Positions 7,015-16,189 of a stretch of DNA of 64,000 bases are shown here, one piece after another. Below the pieces are notes generated by a model. It had not been told where the DNA came from and did not search any database. It saw only the letters and a list, made by a program, of their open reading frames with translations. Position 1 is the stretch's first letter. Each line of letters opens with the position of its first letter. Source of the DNA: Rhodopseudomonas sp. BAL398 (GTDB lineage Bacteria; Pseudomonadota; Alphaproteobacteria; Rhizobiales; Xanthobacteraceae); NCBI RefSeq assembly GCF_033001325.1, contig NZ_CP133111.1:744001-808000 (forward strand), read 5' to 3'. Both the position numbers and the translations under genes were made by a program.

Positions 7015-8157
7015 TTAGCGGACGTTAACGGAATCTTTAGTGCAGTAATTCGCCCAAGCCGCCATCAACTCGCGACGCTTCGCCAGTGCAGTGCTTCGCC
7101 GGTATGCGGCCTCGGTTTCGTCACCGACAACATGCGCCAGCGCCGCTTCGGCGACGTCGCGCGGGAAGGATGTGCAGTCGCCAGCCCAATCGCGAAACGT
7201 CGATCGCATACCATGCGTCGTTGCCGGGGTGGCAGTGTGCCGCTTAATACAAGATGAAAGCGACACGTCGCTTACAGGTCGGAACGGCAACTGAGCGATC
7301 GCCAGAGGCGTCAGTGGTACGACGTGCGGACGTTCGGCCTTCATGCGAATCGCCGGCACGGTCCACAGGTCGCCGCTCACTTCGGCGCCGTCCATGTCGC
7401 GGGCCTCGTTGAAACGGCAGGCGGTCAGAACAATCCAGCGCAACATGCGCGCGGTGTCGGACGTGTCAGTGACCAACGATTTCCAGAATTGAGGCATTTC
7501 CGCATAGGGCAAAGCCGGGTGGTGTTTCACATCAGACTTCCGGCGTTTGGCCAATCCGACTTGATCTAGGTGGCCGCGCCACAGTGCCGGGTTTTCGCCA
7601 GTGCGCAGTCCTTCGGCCTTGGCGCTGTTCAAGATGGCTTCAATTCGGCCCCTCACGCGCCGGGCTGTCTCTGGCAAGGCCGACCATATCGGCCGAAGCA
7701 CTTTTAGCACCGCAGCGGTGTCCACCTCCGCGACGGCCAAATGGCCAATGACCGGATAGGCGTAATCGCGAAGGCTGTTGCGCCATTGCTGGCGGTGCTT
7801 GTCGTTCCGCCATCCAACCTCACGGCCCGAAATGAACTGCTCGGCATACGCCTTGAAGGTGATCGATCGGGACGCCTCGACCTTTGCCGCCTGCCGCTGT
7901 TCCTTGCGATGTTCGATCGGATCAAGGCCCTTGCGGATCAGCGCTCGGGCCTCTTGGGCGGCATCCCGCGCTTGGGCTAGCGATACGTCGCCTGCCGAGC
8001 CCAGCCCGGCGTAGCGCTCTTTGCTGGTCACGGGGGAGGTGTACCGGAACACCCAAGCCCGGTTGCCATTCCGATCAACGTCAAGCCGCAGCCCGCCGCC
8101 GTCCGTCAGCTTGTCGCCGGGCTTCGCATTCTTAACCTGGAGCGCTGTCAGTGCCAT
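7015..8157 (-). CDS. int: Tyrosine-recombinase integrase (P4 type)
   Basis: 380 residues. The N-terminal arm-binding domain has the DUF4102-like start (LTALQVKNAKPGDKLTDGGG), then a SAM-like core-binding domain at about 98-200 and the catalytic domain. The catalytic set is complete: Arg248 (LTACRFNEARDMD), His315 and Arg318 (TTHGMRSTFRDW), His342 (LAHVVGDETEAAYRR) and Tyr352. The protein should catalyse site-specific integration and excision. The gene starts about 160 bases from the 3' end of tRNA-Ser(TGA) and reads away from it, the usual arrangement when the tRNA 3' end is the attachment site. It appears intact, so the element may still be mobile. Confidence 0.93.
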   Translation of the reverse strand: MALTALQVKNAKPGDKLTDGGGLRLDVDRNGNRAWVFRYTSPVTSKERYAGLGSAGDVSLAQARDAAQEARALIRKGLDPIEHRKEQRQAAKVEASRSITFKAYAEQFISGREVGWRNDKHRQQWRNSLRDYAYPVIGHLAVAEVDTAAVLKVLRPIWSALPETARRVRGRIEAILNSAKAEGLRTGENPALWRGHLDQVGLAKRRKSDVKHHPALPYAEMPQFWKSLVTDTSDTARMLRWIVLTACRFNEARDMDGAEVSGDLWTVPAIRMKAERPHVVPLTPLAIAQLPFRPVSDVSLSSCIKRHTATPATTHGMRSTFRDWAGDCTSFPRDVAEAALAHVVGDETEAAYRRSTALAKRRELMAAWANYCTKDSVNVR

Positions 8158-8162
8158 GAAAG

Positions 8163-8227
8163 TGTCCGCCTAACCCCACGAGGCCACCCCCGTTTAGGAC
8201 GTGGATGCTAGCGCAGTTCGGCGGACA
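8163..8227. promoter_or_regulatory. Inverted repeat upstream of int (possible operator or arm-type sites)
   Basis: TGTCCGCC at 8163-8170 is repeated inverted as GGCGGACA at 8220-8227, separated by 49 bases, with CTAA following each arm. It sits directly before the integrase start. It could be an autoregulatory operator or a pair of integrase arm-binding sites. Confidence 0.4.
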
Positions 8228-8315
8228 TCTAAAGGCGTCAAGCGAATGAAAGCCCTGCACCGCAGGCGCTTGCATCTCACAGAAGGACGTGGGTGGATAC
8301 TGAAAGACAGCAGAC

Positions 8316-8340
8316 TGGCGGAAGGGGTGGGATTCGAACC
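8316..8340. other. Probable attachment-site end of the element (tRNA 3' end)
   Basis: This is the 3' end of tRNA-Ser(TGA), including its encoded CCA and T-arm. Integrases of this type recombine in such tRNA 3' ends and leave the tRNA intact. The matching direct repeat should lie left of position 1 and cannot be seen, so the exact core is inferred. Confidence 0.5.
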
Positions 8341-8405
8341 CACGGTACCCTTGCGGGCACGCCGGTTTTCAAGACCGGTGCCTTAAACCACTCGGCCACC
8401 CTTCC
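8316..8405 (-). tRNA. tRNA-Ser (anticodon TGA)
   Basis: On the minus strand the gene starts GGAAGGGTGGCCGAGTGG and folds with an acceptor stem GGAAGGG/CCCTTCC, anticodon loop CTTGAAA, a long variable arm typical of class II tRNAs, T-loop GTTCGAATCCC, and an encoded CCA at 8316-8318. It is the likely integration target of the element on its 3' side. Confidence 0.95.
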
Positions 8406-8462
8406 AGTCCTTGCGGCCGTGCAGAGGTGGCCGCGACCACGGTCCGTGACCAAGCAGGGGGC

Positions 8463-8556
8463 TGGCGGAGACGGAGGGATTCGAACCCTCGATAGGGCTT
8501 TACAACCCTATAACGGTTTAGCAAACCGCCGCCTTCAGCCACTCGGCCACATCTCC
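8463..8556 (-). tRNA. tRNA-Ser (anticodon GCT)
   Basis: On the minus strand it starts GGAGATGTGGCCGAGTGG, has anticodon GCT in GGTTTGCTAAACC, a long variable arm (TTATAGGGTTGTAAAGCCCTA region), T-loop GGTTCGAATCCC and encoded CCA at 8463-8465. It lies 57 bases upstream of tRNA-Ser(TGA), with the same orientation. Confidence 0.95.
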
Positions 8557-9233
8557 AGCACGGCCCGATATGCCTGACCCGGTGCCGAGCCGCAAGCGGC
8601 AGATTGCGCTTTTTCCGACATTCATGACATGGGGCGGTCGGCGTCGGCTTTTGTCGGCAAATATGTGGGCGGCACGCCGGTGGGCAGGCAATTCCGGGGC
8701 GATCATATCCGAGGCGATCAGAATCAGCCGGCCCTGCGTGACGCCAATGGGCAAAGCGACGCCCTCGTCGCCCGCTCTGTGATCCAGTCGGCCATGTTGC
8801 GCGATGATTCTGCCGCGCGATTCAAAACCAGCGAGAGTGTTGCGATGCCGCGACTCGATAGGAGATAAGTATGAATACCAGTTCACGGCGCGGTAACCTG
8901 GTAATAGCGCTTGATAACAAGGTCTTATGTCCCGCACCCACGATTCAAAATATCGTGCCTTTTTTGTCACATGATGGGGCGAAAGGGGGTGTGTGACACG
9001 GATTTTCATCGCTTCGTCATCCACCAAAGCGGCGGTTGGGGTATGTTCCCCTTGCGACCGAAGGGAAGGGCACTTCCTCGGCCGTATCGCAACAGGGGAT
9101 CGCCGGAGGCGCGCGCAGCGGGCTTCCATTCAGCGTAGCCCGACTGGGTGATTTTTGAGGGTCAGGGCCAGTCCGAGGACGCGTTGCGTTGTTGGATGCG
9201 GATCTCCCCGGTTAGCAAAATTTGGAGGCTACA
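8557..9233. other. Intergenic region between tRNA-Ser and the first porin
   Basis: No supportable gene. The short open frames here lack ribosome-binding sites and family features. The last 50 bases carry the porin leader with a TTGGAGG ribosome-binding site. A long untranslated leader for the abundant porin is plausible. Confidence 0.5.
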
Positions 9234-10661
9234 ATGAAACTAGCTAAACGCCTTATCCTCGGCTCGGCGGCCGCTCTGTTCGCCGTCGGCGGGGCTCAGG
9301 CAGCGGATCTTCCGCTCAAGGCCAAGGCCGTCGAATATGTGCGCATATGCTCGCTCTACGGCGCGGGCTTCTACTACATCCCCGGCACCGATACCTGCAT
9401 CAAGCTCGGCGGCTATCTCCGTGCGGAAGTCAACTTTGACGCCGGCGGCAGCCACACCCCGTATTGGAGCGGCACTGGCGGCCTCAATAACCGCCTCCGC
9501 AACGACTACACGTTCCGGACCCGTGCGCTGACCTCGATCGACACCCGCACCGCCACTGAATATGGCGTTGTCCGCACCTATGCCGAGCTGGTCAATCAGT
9601 GGACCACCGGCTCCGACGGCGTCGCTGGCGGCACCGTCGCATTGTACAATGCCTTCATCCAGTTCGCCGGCTTCACCTTCGGTAAAGCGCAATCGGTGTT
9701 CGCAGCGCCGTGGAACACCTATCCGGGCAACCTCGGCAGCTTGCTCGGTGGCGACGACAGCTCCACCGCCCAGAACCAGATCTCCTATACCGCGCAGTTC
9801 GGAAACGGTATCTCCGGTACTCTGAGCCTGGAAGACCAGTCCGGTTACCGCACCGCATCGCTCTACAACGTTACGACTGCGACCGGTACGCAGTGGCTGA
9901 GCCAGACTCAGACGTCTGCATACGGCGGCACGTCCATTCCCGATATCGTCGGCCGGGTTCGGATCGATCAGGCCTGGGGCCTGTTCCAGGTTGCGGCCGC
10001 AGCGCACCAGGTCCGTGCCAGCTACTACAACCCGGCCAGCGAGATCTCCGGTCATCCGGATGATAAATACGGCTTTGCTGTTCAGGCCGCATTGTCGCTG
10101 AAGAACCTGCCGACGGGTCCTGGCGACAGCCTCAACGTCAGCGCAATCTATACCGACGGCGCAACCAAATACGTGCTGTTCGCCGGCGGGCCGTTCGTTC
10201 ACTACAATTCCAGCGACGTCGCCTACCAGGGCCTCGCGTCTCTGTCGAATGCGGACGGCGTGTTCCAAACGGGTGGTGATATCAAGACCGTCACGGCTTG
10301 GGGCATGAACGGCGCCTTCAACCACAACTGGAATCCGTACTGGACCACGTCGCTGTTCGGTTCGTACACCAAGGTTGATTTCGGCGACGCTGCCGGCATC
10401 TATGCGGCCGCGCTTCGCAGCACGGTTGGTGGCACCGTTACTGGCAGCCCGAACTACAACATCGCCCAGATCGGTACCCGTACCTCCTGGACGCCCGTCA
10501 AGAACCTGACCTTCACCGGTGAAGTCACCTACACCAATCTCGATCAGGATTTCCAAGGCGTGACCGGAATAGTCACTCCCGCCGGCAAGCCGGCGGCCAA
10601 TTACGAGTTCAAGGATCAGCAGATCTGGAGCGGCATCTTCCGCGCCCAGCGCAACTTCTGA
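9234..10661 (+). CDS. Outer-membrane porin, Porin_2 family (first of a tandem pair)
   Basis: 475 residues. A Sec signal peptide (MKLAKRLILGSAAALFAVGG, cleaved after AQA) is followed by the family start ADLPLKAKAVEYVRICSLYG and the two conserved cysteines around FYYIPGTDTCIKLGGYLRAE. The remainder is beta-strand-rich and ends in Phe (FRAQRNF), the outer-membrane sorting signal. It should form a trimeric beta-barrel for small hydrophilic solutes. The start is the ATG with TTGGAGG nine bases upstream; an in-frame ATG four codons earlier overlaps the RBS. It is a paralogue of the porin at 11227. Confidence 0.93.
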   Translation: MKLAKRLILGSAAALFAVGGAQAADLPLKAKAVEYVRICSLYGAGFYYIPGTDTCIKLGGYLRAEVNFDAGGSHTPYWSGTGGLNNRLRNDYTFRTRALTSIDTRTATEYGVVRTYAELVNQWTTGSDGVAGGTVALYNAFIQFAGFTFGKAQSVFAAPWNTYPGNLGSLLGGDDSSTAQNQISYTAQFGNGISGTLSLEDQSGYRTASLYNVTTATGTQWLSQTQTSAYGGTSIPDIVGRVRIDQAWGLFQVAAAAHQVRASYYNPASEISGHPDDKYGFAVQAALSLKNLPTGPGDSLNVSAIYTDGATKYVLFAGGPFVHYNSSDVAYQGLASLSNADGVFQTGGDIKTVTAWGMNGAFNHNWNPYWTTSLFGSYTKVDFGDAAGIYAAALRSTVGGTVTGSPNYNIAQIGTRTSWTPVKNLTFTGEVTYTNLDQDFQGVTGIVTPAGKPAANYEFKDQQIWSGIFRAQRNF

Positions 10662-11226
10662 TCGACATCGTCAAAGCTCGACGACGTATAACTGGAAGGA
10701 TGCCCCGGCGACTCTGTCGCCGGGGCATTTTTCATTACTGCGGGCTGCGAGCCGTTCCGACGCTCCAGGATATTGCCGAATCCCCGCCATTTTGGCCGTC
10801 GATTCGCCGTGGAGTCCGCTCTGTTGCTATTTGGCCGTCCCCGCCGTGCCAAAAACGCGCGCAGCGCCAAACATTCGCGTATTCCAGAAAATTCTCTTTT
10901 TAACAGAGGCTTACGCCGGAACCTGAGGGTGCTCTGCGTGCCATTTGTGCAACACCCCCTCGAAAAGGTCCTGCGCTGGGGCGTTGACAGGTGTTCGGAT
11001 ATTGCTTGCCGGCAGGTGTTGAGCAATTGTCACAAGGCGACGGAGGGGGGCATCCCGAGGTCGCCCCGTATTAGGTGGTTCGCTTAAGTCCCTCGCGTTG
11101 AGCGGGTGTGTCCGAAGGCGCGAAGCGGCTAAGCGCGGGTTTTAAGGGACAAGGGAACCAACCTTCGGGTGCTTCGCGCATCCTGCGGATCCGGAACCTT
11201 CCCTACAGAGCAACTTGGAGGTTTAC
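10662..11226. other. Intergenic region between the two porins
   Basis: Contains the terminator of the first porin (10701-10732) and then about 490 bases without a supportable gene. The final bases hold the second porin's ribosome-binding site (CTTGGAGG). The second porin therefore has its own promoter and a long upstream region. Confidence 0.5.
10701..10732 (+). terminator. Terminator of the first porin
   Basis: TGCCCCGGCGAC-TCT-GTCGCCGGGGCA forms a perfect 12-bp stem followed by five Ts, 40 bases after the porin stop. Confidence 0.9.
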
Positions 11227-12672
11227 ATGAAGATGGTTAAGAGCCTAATTCTGGGTTCAGCAGCGGCTTTGGTCGCGATCAGCGGCGCTCAGGCGGCCGA
11301 TCTTCCGTTGAAGGCCAAAGCGGTCGAATATGTGAGGGTCTGCTCGCTTTACGGCGCTGGTTTCTACTACATCCCGGGCACCGACACCTGCATCAAGCTC
11401 GGTGGCTATCTGCGCGCCGACGTGACCTTCAATGGTTCGGGCGCCTATGATTCGCCGTCCTGGGCCGGCGCCGCCGGTCAGCGCGTCCGCACCCGCAACG
11501 AGTACATCTTCCGGTCTCGTCAGGATCTCAACATCGACACCCGCACCGCCACCGAATACGGCGTTGTCCGCACCTATTTCGATGCGATCTTCAACTGGAC
11601 CACGGGTGACGGCGTCGCCGCCGGTTCGCTCGGCGTGTACTACGCTTTCATCCAGTTCGCAGGCTTCACCATCGGTAAGGCCGTGTCGCAGTTCGACGCG
11701 CCCTGGACCGGCTATCCGGGCAACCAGACCTCGTTCCTGCTCGGCGGCCACGACGACGTGACCGGCATCAACCAGATCGCCTATACCGCCCAGTTCGGCA
11801 ACGGCGTTTCGGCCTCGCTCTCGCTCGAAGATCCGACCAGCTACAATCAGTCGGCGATCTACAACACCTCCGGCCTGACCGCTGCCGGTTTCGCCGCTGG
11901 CGTGAACGGCACCAACTCCTACGCCGGCACCAGCGTTCCCGACATCGTCGGTCAGCTCCGTGTCGATCAGGCCTGGGGTCTGTTCCAATTGTCGGCCGCC
12001 GCGCACCAGGTCCGTGCCAGCTACTACGGCGCGCTTGAGACCTCGGGTCACCCGAGCGACAAGTGGGGCTATGCGGTTCAGGCCGCTCTGTCGATCAAGA
12101 ACCTGCCCACGGGTCCCGGCGACAGCATCAACGTGACGGGTGGCTACTCCAACGGCGCCAGCAGGTATGTTCTGGGCGGCGTGAGCCCGAGCAGCTTCTC
12201 GATGTATGGCAGCTCGGGTTCTGCGTTCCAGAGCCTGGCAGTTGGTTCGTCGTCGGACGGCGTGTTCGCCGGCACCAGCAGCGCCACCGGAACCGGTATC
12301 GAACTGACCAGCGTGTGGGGCGTGCGCGGTGCGTTCAACCACAACTGGAACCCGTACTGGTCGACCTCGCTGTTCGGTGCTTACACCTCGGTTGATTACA
12401 ACGGCCGTGCAACCGCGCTCATCTGCGCGACTGCAACTGGCTTCAACTGCAACCCGGACTTCAAGATCTCCCAGATCGGTACCGTCACCCGCTGGACCCC
12501 GGTCAAGAATCTGACCTTCTCGGGCGAAGTGATGTACACCTATCTCGATCAGGGCCACAGCGGCACGCTCGGTCCGGCATTCGCTCCGGGCGGTCTCAAG
12601 CCCGCCGCCAGCTACGAGCTGAAGGATCAGGGCACCTGGTCCGGTTCGCTCCGCGCCCAGCGCGTGTTCTGA
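11227..12672 (+). CDS. Outer-membrane porin, Porin_2 family (second of a tandem pair)
   Basis: 481 residues, closely similar to the porin at 9234 in the signal peptide, in ADLPLKAKAVEYVRVCSLYG, and at strands such as FNHNWNPYWSTSLFG, with a C-terminal Phe (LRAQRVF). Differences concentrate in the loop regions, for example the insert near SPSSFSMYGSSGSAFQS and an extra Cys pair (ICATATGFNC), as expected for surface-exposed parts or altered pore selectivity. The ATG has GGAGG upstream. It is separately transcribed, with its own leader and terminator. Confidence 0.93.
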   Translation: MKMVKSLILGSAAALVAISGAQAADLPLKAKAVEYVRVCSLYGAGFYYIPGTDTCIKLGGYLRADVTFNGSGAYDSPSWAGAAGQRVRTRNEYIFRSRQDLNIDTRTATEYGVVRTYFDAIFNWTTGDGVAAGSLGVYYAFIQFAGFTIGKAVSQFDAPWTGYPGNQTSFLLGGHDDVTGINQIAYTAQFGNGVSASLSLEDPTSYNQSAIYNTSGLTAAGFAAGVNGTNSYAGTSVPDIVGQLRVDQAWGLFQLSAAAHQVRASYYGALETSGHPSDKWGYAVQAALSIKNLPTGPGDSINVTGGYSNGASRYVLGGVSPSSFSMYGSSGSAFQSLAVGSSSDGVFAGTSSATGTGIELTSVWGVRGAFNHNWNPYWSTSLFGAYTSVDYNGRATALICATATGFNCNPDFKISQIGTVTRWTPVKNLTFSGEVMYTYLDQGHSGTLGPAFAPGGLKPAASYELKDQGTWSGSLRAQRVF

Positions 12673-13005
12673 TCCAGATAGTCCTCGGACGAACTCGATC
12701 GATCTCAGAGACCCCGGCGGGCAACCGCCGGGGTTTTTGCTTGTCTGGATGACGGCGACCGATGATGCCAAGACAGGTCGATGCAGCTCGGATGACCAGC
12801 ACCGGGAATTGGCCGCGATGAGACCGCGGCCGACGATGGTCGCCAATGACGCGCCCGCCAGTGGGTGGACCGCGAACAAAATCTATTCGGTGCGGCAAGG
12901 CGCGGGAGAATCGCGATCGGGGAGGGGCGGCAGCTCGGCCCCGGTCGGCGATCAGACACCGACAACGCGCCAGGTCGCGCGGCATTGCCGCGCGCAGCGC
13001 CGGCG
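12673..13005. other. Intergenic region between the second porin and the transglycosylase
   Basis: Convergent genes face this interval. It contains the porin terminator (12711-12738); nothing else supportable was seen. Confidence 0.5.
12711..12738 (+). terminator. Terminator of the second porin
   Basis: ACCCCGGCGG-GCAA-CCGCCGGGGT is a 10-bp perfect stem followed by a T run (TTTTG). Confidence 0.9.
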
Positions 13006-15360
13006 TTACTGCGCGCGAGCCTGGGCACCGCGGTGCAGGTCGGCTTCGATCTGCAACCGCGTGCTGCCGCCGAAGCGGGCGCGATAGACTTGCAGGTTTT
13101 CCATGATCCGCTGCACGTAGTTCCGGGTCTCCGAGAACGGAATGCTCTCGACCCAATCCACCGCGTCGACCTTGGGATCGCGCGGATCGCCGTAGCGCTC
13201 GATCCATTTTCGCACGCTGCCGCGCCCGGCATTATAGGCCGCAAAGGTCATGATGTAGGAGCCGCCATAGTCCTCGATCAGCCCGCCGAGTTCGGCGGCG
13301 CCGAGCGCGGCGTTGTAGACCGGATCATTCTTCAGACGCTTGGCGTCGAAACGGGCCCTGTATTTGCGACAGACATATTTTCCCGCGCCCTCGGTCACCT
13401 GCATCAGGCCATAGGCCTTTGCGGGCGACACGATGTTGGGATTGAATCCGCTTTCCTGCCGGGCGATCGCGTAGACGATGGCCGGCTCGACCTGCGGTCC
13501 GATCGATTTGAATTGCGGGATCCCGTTCATCGGATAGGCGTAATGTTCGAACGGCATGCCGCGATTGAGCGCCGCCTTGCCGAGCAGCAACATGCCGCGG
13601 GCATCGCCTTGACGCTTGGCCAGCTCGCCCAGGCCCACCAGCGCGTCGATATCGCCGCTGTCGCCGATGTCTGCGAAAATTGGCAGCGCGAGTTCGTCTT
13701 CATTCAGCGCGTAAAGTATCTGCGCAGCCCGCACCACCTCGAGCCGTCCGACGTCGCGGTCGGGACGGACCTGGGGGCCGCGCAACGCGATCTGCGGCAG
13801 GCCGAGCCTGGCGCGGGCCAATTGGCCGTAATAGCTGGTGGAATGCGCCGCCGCGCGGGCATAGGCGGCGCGGGCGTCCTGGTGCCGGCCCGCGGCCTCC
13901 GCGGCGCGGCCCTGCCAATAACCGGCACGGGCCAGGGCGGTTGGATTATCGGTGTCTTCTCTGATTTGGGCGAAATGTTTGGCGGCGGTCGCCGGATCGT
14001 GGAGGAAGCGCAACGCGATCCAGCCGGCGGTGAATTGCTGCTGGGTCTGATAGACGTCGCGCGATGGCAATACCGCGTCACGCGCGATCACATAGGCGGA
14101 GCGCGGATCGCCGACATCGAGTAACTTGCGCGCCAGCAGGCGCCGCTCGACCCACCAATCATCGAGATTGTGCAGACGGTCGGGATCGCGAGTCACCGCT
14201 TCCATCACCCGCGCCGCCTCGGCGAATTTCTCGTCACGGCGCAGCATCTGGATCTTGCTATACATGTAGCCGGGATCGTGATGCAGCTCGCGCGGCACAG
14301 CATCGAGCAGTGCCTTGCCGTTCGAGGACCTGCGGTCCAGCGCGATGCGTGCTTGGGCCAGCGCGACTTCGCCGGGGCCGAGCCGCTTGGCTGCGCGCAA
14401 GGCGGCTTCGCGGTCGTTGCCATAGAGCAGCCAATCCATCCGCGCCTTGTGGTCAGCCGGCGTGATCATCGCGCCGAACATCTCCAGCGCCATCTTCTCC
14501 AGCGCCTCGGTCATCGATTCGTTGCGCCAGGCGTCGCGGACCAGACGCTCGGCGCTGCGCCGATCGCCCCGCGCCAGCATCGCGCGCGCCAGCACCAGTT
14601 TGCCCTTGGCCGATTGCGGGGTTTCGCGCGCGAACCAGGACAGCACCGCGGCGTCGTCGCGATTATCGTCCCACAGCGTCGCCTCGGCGCGCCGCCGCAT
14701 GAATGTCTGCGACGGCCAGCTCGGATTGGCCTGAATGAATGCGCGATAGCGCTCCATGCTGACGCCGTTGTCATAACTGCGCAGGATGATCCATTCGGCG
14801 AGCTTTCGCGCCACCGAATCGGATATCGCCGCCATCGCCTGGGTGGCATCGTCGATTTTGTGCTGCCGGACCAGCGAGATCACATTCGCCACCGCCGCGA
14901 TGTCGGCCCGCGGTGTCGCGCCCGAATCGGCGACCGCCGATCGCGGGTGGGAGTTGGCCAGCGTACTCGGGCCGGCAGGCGGACGCGGCACCGGAGCGAT
15001 CACCTGGGCTGGCGGCAGCGTCGCCGCCCGACTGGCGGCGCTGGCCGCAACGCCGGGCGCCGCCGCGGCGGTCGGCCGCGGTGTCGGCAGGACGACGTTC
15101 TTATGCAACGCGCCGCGCGAAATCGGGCGCTGCTTCGGCAGCGGGACCTTGCGCGTCTCCGATTGCGCCTCGACCGAAAAGCCGTTCAGTGCGATTCCGA
15201 GCGCAAGCGTCGCCGTCGACGCGCGCAACAGAGCGGCGATTGCGGTAGTGTTTCGGTGGGGTCGCTGGTCACGCAATAGCGATGATCCTGCTGATGACGG
15301 CAAATAGCCTGGTCCGGGCGGGCTGATCCGGTTTGATGATTCGGCCGATTCTGTCAGCAT
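13006..15360 (-). CDS. Soluble lytic murein transglycosylase (Slt family)
   Basis: 784 residues. After a poorly conserved N-terminus with a probable signal segment (LLRASTATLALGIALNGFSV) and a Pro/Ala linker comes a long alpha-helical solenoid (about 150-600) with TPR-like repeats, then the lysozyme-like SLT domain. The catalytic Glu is in IARQESGFNPNIVSPAKAYG (about residue 635), with GLMQV and FAAYNAGRGSVRKW as further family motifs. The enzyme cleaves MurNAc-GlcNAc bonds in the periplasm with formation of 1,6-anhydro ends, for cell-wall turnover. The start at 15360 may be up to 45 codons too early, since the signal sequence begins well downstream. Confidence 0.92.
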   Translation of the reverse strand: MLTESAESSNRISPPGPGYLPSSAGSSLLRDQRPHRNTTAIAALLRASTATLALGIALNGFSVEAQSETRKVPLPKQRPISRGALHKNVVLPTPRPTAAAAPGVAASAASRAATLPPAQVIAPVPRPPAGPSTLANSHPRSAVADSGATPRADIAAVANVISLVRQHKIDDATQAMAAISDSVARKLAEWIILRSYDNGVSMERYRAFIQANPSWPSQTFMRRRAEATLWDDNRDDAAVLSWFARETPQSAKGKLVLARAMLARGDRRSAERLVRDAWRNESMTEALEKMALEMFGAMITPADHKARMDWLLYGNDREAALRAAKRLGPGEVALAQARIALDRRSSNGKALLDAVPRELHHDPGYMYSKIQMLRRDEKFAEAARVMEAVTRDPDRLHNLDDWWVERRLLARKLLDVGDPRSAYVIARDAVLPSRDVYQTQQQFTAGWIALRFLHDPATAAKHFAQIREDTDNPTALARAGYWQGRAAEAAGRHQDARAAYARAAAHSTSYYGQLARARLGLPQIALRGPQVRPDRDVGRLEVVRAAQILYALNEDELALPIFADIGDSGDIDALVGLGELAKRQGDARGMLLLGKAALNRGMPFEHYAYPMNGIPQFKSIGPQVEPAIVYAIARQESGFNPNIVSPAKAYGLMQVTEGAGKYVCRKYRARFDAKRLKNDPVYNAALGAAELGGLIEDYGGSYIMTFAAYNAGRGSVRKWIERYGDPRDPKVDAVDWVESIPFSETRNYVQRIMENLQVYRARFGGSTRLQIEADLHRGAQARAQ

Positions 15361-15582
15361 ACGGGTCGCAAGTGAAGGCTTTGAACCAGTCTGACCCGTC
15401 GCCGCGCTGATCCATCGCAGTTTTCAGCCGAGCAACGCGGCGAAAACGCGGCGGTTATGTTGCGGTAATGTGAGTTTCGCGGCAGCCATCGGCGCGGGGT
15501 TCTTTGTTCCGCTGCTTTCGAAGGGCAGCCGCGGCATCAGCTTCGGGCACTTCTGACGGCGCGCCGCTCGCCTTGGTCAAGG

Positions 15583-15612
15583 CAACGCGGCGCCCTAACG
15601 GGCGCCGCGTTG
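15583..15612. terminator. Strong hairpin, possible terminator
   Basis: CAACGCGGCGCCC-TAAC-GGGCGCCGCGTTG is a 13-bp perfect stem 23 bases after the end of the glycine-rich BA14K gene (minus strand). There is no T run on either side, so termination is inferred from position only. Confidence 0.5.
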
Positions 15613-15634
15613 GGCGATCAATCAGTCGCTCAGC

Positions 15635-16189
15635 TCACGGGCAGGGGTGGCGCCTGCCATCATAGCCAAGATAGGTGCCGGACGCCGGATCGTAGGATTT
15701 GAAGCGCTGCTCGCAATAGGCTTCGGCATCGCCGCCACTCGGCACCACCGCGACCACCGGTCCCTCGTCATAATAGTACGGGTCGGGGTCGTAATAGCCC
15801 GGACCATAGTAACCGGAGCCATAGTAATAGGGACTCGCCAATGCGCCGCCGATCACGCCACCAATAACGGCACCCGGAAAGAAGCCGCCCCGATGATGGC
15901 CGCGAAAGCCTCCGCCGAAGTGGCGCCCGCCGAACCCTGGGCCGCCGCCAAAGTGGTGCCCCCCGCCAAACCGCGGGCCGCCACCAAAGCGCGGGCCACC
16001 GCCGAAGTGGCCACCACCGATATGGCCGCCACCGAAATGTCCACCGCCCATGTGGCCCCCACCGCCACCACCGACATGTCCTCCACCGCTGCCGCCAATT
16101 CGGCCTTGGGCAAAACTCTCCGTCGCCATGCCCAGCGGCATCGCGATCGCCAGCGCGGCCACCGCACTCAACACTTTCAAATTGATCAT
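15635..16189 (-). CDS. Glycine-rich BA14K-family exported protein
   Basis: 184 residues from the ATG at 16187-16189, with AAGGAG eight bases upstream. A Sec signal peptide (MINLKVLSAVAALAIAMPLG, ending near SFAQ) precedes a repeat region (about 28-105) of GGGH(F/I)GGG units rich in Gly and His, then a glycine-zipper-like hydrophobic segment (GAVIGGVIGGALASP), a Tyr/Pro-rich stretch, and the BA14K C-terminal module CEQRFKSYDPASGTYLGYDG ending in HPCP. BA14K proteins were first described as immunoreactive Brucella envelope proteins. The Gly/His repeats could bind metal. It is one of three BA14K paralogues in this window. Confidence 0.8.
   Translation of the reverse strand: MINLKVLSAVAALAIAMPLGMATESFAQGRIGGSGGGHVGGGGGGHMGGGHFGGGHIGGGHFGGGPRFGGGPRFGGGHHFGGGPGFGGRHFGGGFRGHHRGGFFPGAVIGGVIGGALASPYYYGSGYYGPGYYDPDPYYYDEGPVVAVVPSGGDAEAYCEQRFKSYDPASGTYLGYDGRRHPCP

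Noticed and set aside
1-8316. CRISPR array or spacer-like repeats in the island
   Set aside because: The CGGAACA repeats are short, on both strands and irregularly spaced, which does not fit CRISPR repeats.
11257-12879. 540-residue minus-strand frame opposite the second porin
   Set aside because: Shadow of the porin reading frame; no RBS and no domain, while the porin on the other strand is unmistakable.
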